Shown: positions 5,171-6,867 of the stretch, piece by piece
How the letters are laid out: each line of letters begins with the position of its first letter
Numbering within the stretch: the first letter of the stretch is position 1
DNA from: Chloroflexota bacterium
GTDB lineage: Bacteria > Chloroflexota > Dehalococcoidia > UBA1151
Reading direction: 5' to 3'
DNA length: 6,867 nt
Assembly: GCA_022561735.1 (NCBI GenBank)
Contig: JADFQR010000069.1
Span: forward strand, 1 to 6,867
Notes under the pieces: generated by a model
What the model was told of the DNA's origin: nothing
Database searches by the model: none
The model's input: only the letters and a program-made list of their open reading frames with translations
Program-made: the position numbers and the translations under genes

Positions 5171-5991
5171 GCGGCGCCCCGGCAGGCGATCTCCGGGCAA
5201 TAAGCGGCAGCCAGCCGTATTACGCTGATGCGGGGAGTGATTACAGGGGCAGGCCGCGCTTGAGATGACTCACGTCCGGACACAGGATTCCGGCCTGTCA
5301 GAGTGCAGATAGCGGTCTGACGCCAGCGCGTTACGCATCGTCAGGACGGGCCACGACGCGGGACGAACCGTCGGATAGCGCCGCTCGCGATGGGAGAGTT
5401 TTGCGTCGAGGAGGCCCGGTCCCGGCCGGTCAGATCGATGCGATCACGATCTGTGAAACGACGACGACGAGGGATAGGAAGATCACCCCTACCTCAAGCG
5501 GGAGAAGTGGGGTCACACGCTTTTGAAATCTATCCAGCACGTCGATCCTTCCGGGTACAGCCGAAGGGATGCGGAAGCGATCCCCGGCGGCGGTAGTTGC
5601 GGTGGTAATCGTAAGTGCTTGAGCGGGAGGCGCGGGAGGCGCATGGGACACCACTCCGGTGCGGTTTTCGCCATACGACACCCGTAGTACTACCGGGTCG
5701 CCGTCGTGTTCGCGTCCCCGGTGCCGGCCGGTGTTACCTGCGCTACGCGCCCGGGCGGCGCCCTGTGATTGGCGCTGAAGTCTCGGGCTCAATCGCAAAA
5801 CGCGGCCATATTAGCCTTCAAAGCCCGTGTATCGACTGCAAATATGCCGTTTCCGCCCCGCCGATTATTAACGATACGTTCACCGGCCTGCATCGCTATT
5901 TCATGGACAGAACGAGCGTGGTGTGGTTTTGTCCAACCCTTATCAATATCAATCCGTTGGCGATGCACCTCCCAATCGTCGTCGGGCCGGG
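5171..5991. other. Gene-poor intergenic stretch
   Basis: About 820 nt without a convincing gene. Open frames of up to 150 codons exist on both strands (for example 5615-6067 plus), but they lack a good ribosome site, a recognisable motif and sensible composition. Visible structures are a possible hairpin after the cytochrome stop (GCCCCGG 5176-5182 with CCGGGC 5193-5198, one bulge, no T-tract), an imperfect dyad ACCCGTAGT/ACTACCGGGT at 5680-5698, and a 10-bp palindrome CGCCCGGGCG at 5748-5757. From about 5800 the sequence becomes more AT-rich, as expected upstream of a promoter for the Tat-signal gene. I could not assign -35/-10 boxes. Confidence 0.6.
5430..5654 (-). CDS. Possible small tail-anchored membrane protein
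   Basis: A minus-strand frame from a double GTG (5654-5649) to TGA at 5432-5430 encodes 74 residues. It has a Pro/Ala/Thr-rich start, a short charged segment (DVLDRFQKRV) and a strongly hydrophobic C-terminus (EVGVIFLSLVVVVSQIVIAS) that could span the membrane. The same frame extends upstream to 5798 but reads as low-quality Arg-rich sequence. There is no clear ribosome site and no family match that I recognise. It is the only frame in the gene-poor stretch with protein-like organisation. Confidence 0.25.
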   Translation of the reverse strand: MVSHAPPAPPAQALTITTATTAAGDRFRIPSAVPGRIDVLDRFQKRVTPLLPLEVGVIFLSLVVVVSQIVIASI

Positions 5992-6867
5992 ATGGATCAC
6001 TCACCCGAAATGCCACCACAAAATCGCCCCTCGGCTCCCCGTTTTACGACGACCCGCCGCGAAATGATGAAACTTTCCGCTGCAGCCGGGGCCGCCCTGG
6101 CCGCGGCCTACGTGGCGCCATCGTTTACGACTGTGGGAGTACCACGTGCGTTCGCAGGACTTAGCTTCGGCGACATTATCGACTGCCAGCTCTGCGACAA
6201 GCTCGGCAAACCCCGAGTTCTCACCATGCAGTTGCTGGAGACCAGCTTGCCCCCGGACGAAGGCCACGACCAGGAGGCAGGCAAGGTCACGGTCGTCGGA
6301 AATGGCAGTCTCCCTGACCCCGTCTATGTCCGCGCGTCGGACAAATCCAATTCATTCGATGGCAAGGCACGCATCTGGTTCGCCGGTCTCGTCAACGTCG
6401 GTAATTTCTTTGACATCAACTCAATATCGGGGGTGAAGAACAACGGCGACCTCGACCCGAAGGACTCCGTGCTATCTAAGAAGCTTTCACGTGAGGTGCG
6501 CCAGTATGCACGCAAGCAGAAGAAGGACGGCACGCTGGCGGCAAACCAGCCGCACATCGAGATCGCCCGAGACCTAGGACGCCGAGGCCGAGACGTGAGT
6601 GAAGGCACGCGCATCGAGTACATCGTGACCGAGGCATCATCATGGCCGCTCAAGGCCGTGTGGATTAATGACTTCGAGAAGGGCACCGAGGATCGGTTCT
6701 ACCTGTGGGAGAACTTGATCTATCCGGCGACTCAGCGCGTGCTGGAGTCAGCGTTCCCCGAGCGCAAGTGGAAGGCGTACCTGAAGGCTCGCCCGAAGAA
6801 GCCACGCAAGGTGAAGGCCCCGGACGAGAAGCCGAAGCGACGTGGCAAGAAGGTGAATCCGGGCCAG
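5992..6867 (+). CDS. Tat-exported protein fused in frame to a family B DNA polymerase C-terminus (partial, runs off edge)
   Basis: An open frame of 292 codons with no stop before the window ends. From ATG 5992, a short polar lead is followed by a twin-arginine signal, TTRREMMKLSAAAGAALAAA, with R22-R23 and a likely signal peptidase site after A-F-A55. The next part (56 to about 145) has a CQLC pair, then KPRVLTMQL, KVTVVGNG, DPVYVRAS and GLVNVGNFFDI. It resembles a small beta-rich exported domain found beside other secreted proteins, but I cannot name it with certainty. From about residue 147 the protein changes to a family B DNA polymerase thumb/C-terminus. The frame is open upstream to 5872, so GTG 5923 or TTG 5929 could be earlier starts; no start has a good ribosome site. 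The N-terminal half is probably a real gene. The fusion probably is not a functional protein. Confidence 0.7.
   Translation, partial: MDHSPEMPPQNRPSAPRFTTTRREMMKLSAAAGAALAAAYVAPSFTTVGVPRAFAGLSFGDIIDCQLCDKLGKPRVLTMQLLETSLPPDEGHDQEAGKVTVVGNGSLPDPVYVRASDKSNSFDGKARIWFAGLVNVGNFFDINSISGVKNNGDLDPKDSVLSKKLSREVRQYARKQKKDGTLAANQPHIEIARDLGRRGRDVSEGTRIEYIVTEASSWPLKAVWINDFEKGTEDRFYLWENLIYPATQRVLESAFPERKWKAYLKARPKKPRKVKAPDEKPKRRGKKVNPGQ
6424..6867 (+). other. Family B DNA polymerase C-terminal fragment within the last ORF
   Basis: Residues of about 147-292 of the last frame read like the segment after the polymerase palm. They include NGDLDPKDSVLSKKLSRE (thumb entry, like the D-L-V-I-S-K-x-L-S-R/K of this family), QPHIEIARDLGRRG, GTRIEYIVTE, then EDRFYLWENLIYPATQRVLE (matching the family's Y-Y-x-E-x-x-x-P-x-x-x-R-I-L helix) and a Lys/Arg-rich tail. 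The exonuclease motifs and the palm motifs (DxxSLYPS, the KxxxNSxYG helix, DTD) are absent, so it cannot polymerise. All 20 lysines here use AAG, whereas the preceding Tat part uses three AAA and three AAG. Composition and family suggest a viral or mobile origin. An assembly chimera at a contig end is the leading explanation. Confidence 0.6.

Noticed and set aside
5615..6067. A 150-codon plus-strand frame in the gene-poor stretch
   Set aside because: No ribosome site or recognisable motif, erratic composition, and it overlaps the Tat signal peptide in a different frame.

Overview
This is a high-GC bacterial window. It carries, all on the plus strand, a two-component regulatory pair, two lipoprotein c-type cytochromes with a small membrane protein between them, a gene-poor stretch, and an exported-protein gene that runs off the right edge. 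The Thr/Pro-rich linker after a lipobox, the SHOCT-type small membrane protein and the cytochrome style suggest Chloroflexota or a similar environmental lineage. That is an impression from family style, and nothing in the window (no rRNA, no marker gene) proves it.

Layout. 1-207 is a leader with a symmetrical pair of TTGACA-like boxes facing outward. 208-2088 encodes a membrane-bound NarX/DegS-type histidine kinase with a periplasmic sensor region, HAMP, HisKA_3 and HATPase domains. 2081-2737 encodes its NarL/FixJ-type response regulator, overlapping the kinase by 8 nt behind a strong ribosome binding site. After a short gap with a hairpin comes 2889-4133, a lipoprotein cytochrome c with a single CxxCH heme site. 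Its C-terminal half is helical His-rich repeats followed by six 17-residue His/Asp repeats, which look like a metal-binding tail. 4212-4456 is a small membrane protein whose C-terminal SHOCT motif has slipped into another frame. 4453-4703 holds two tiny, ATGA-overlapping open frames of doubtful reality. 4706-5170 is a second lipoprotein cytochrome c. 5171-5991 has no convincing gene.

5992-6867 is one uninterrupted open frame with no stop before the window edge. It begins with a clear twin-arginine signal peptide and a small exported domain, then turns in frame at about 6424-6445 into what reads as the thumb/C-terminal part of a family B DNA polymerase. The codon use changes there too. This is most simply an assembly chimera or recombination scar at a contig end, but it is the strangest thing in the window.

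Working together (inference): the kinase senses a signal outside the membrane and the regulator controls nearby transcription, plausibly of the two cytochromes. The cytochromes and the small membrane protein look like an outward-facing electron-transfer or metal-handling set. No terminal oxidase or reductase is present in the window to fix the pathway.
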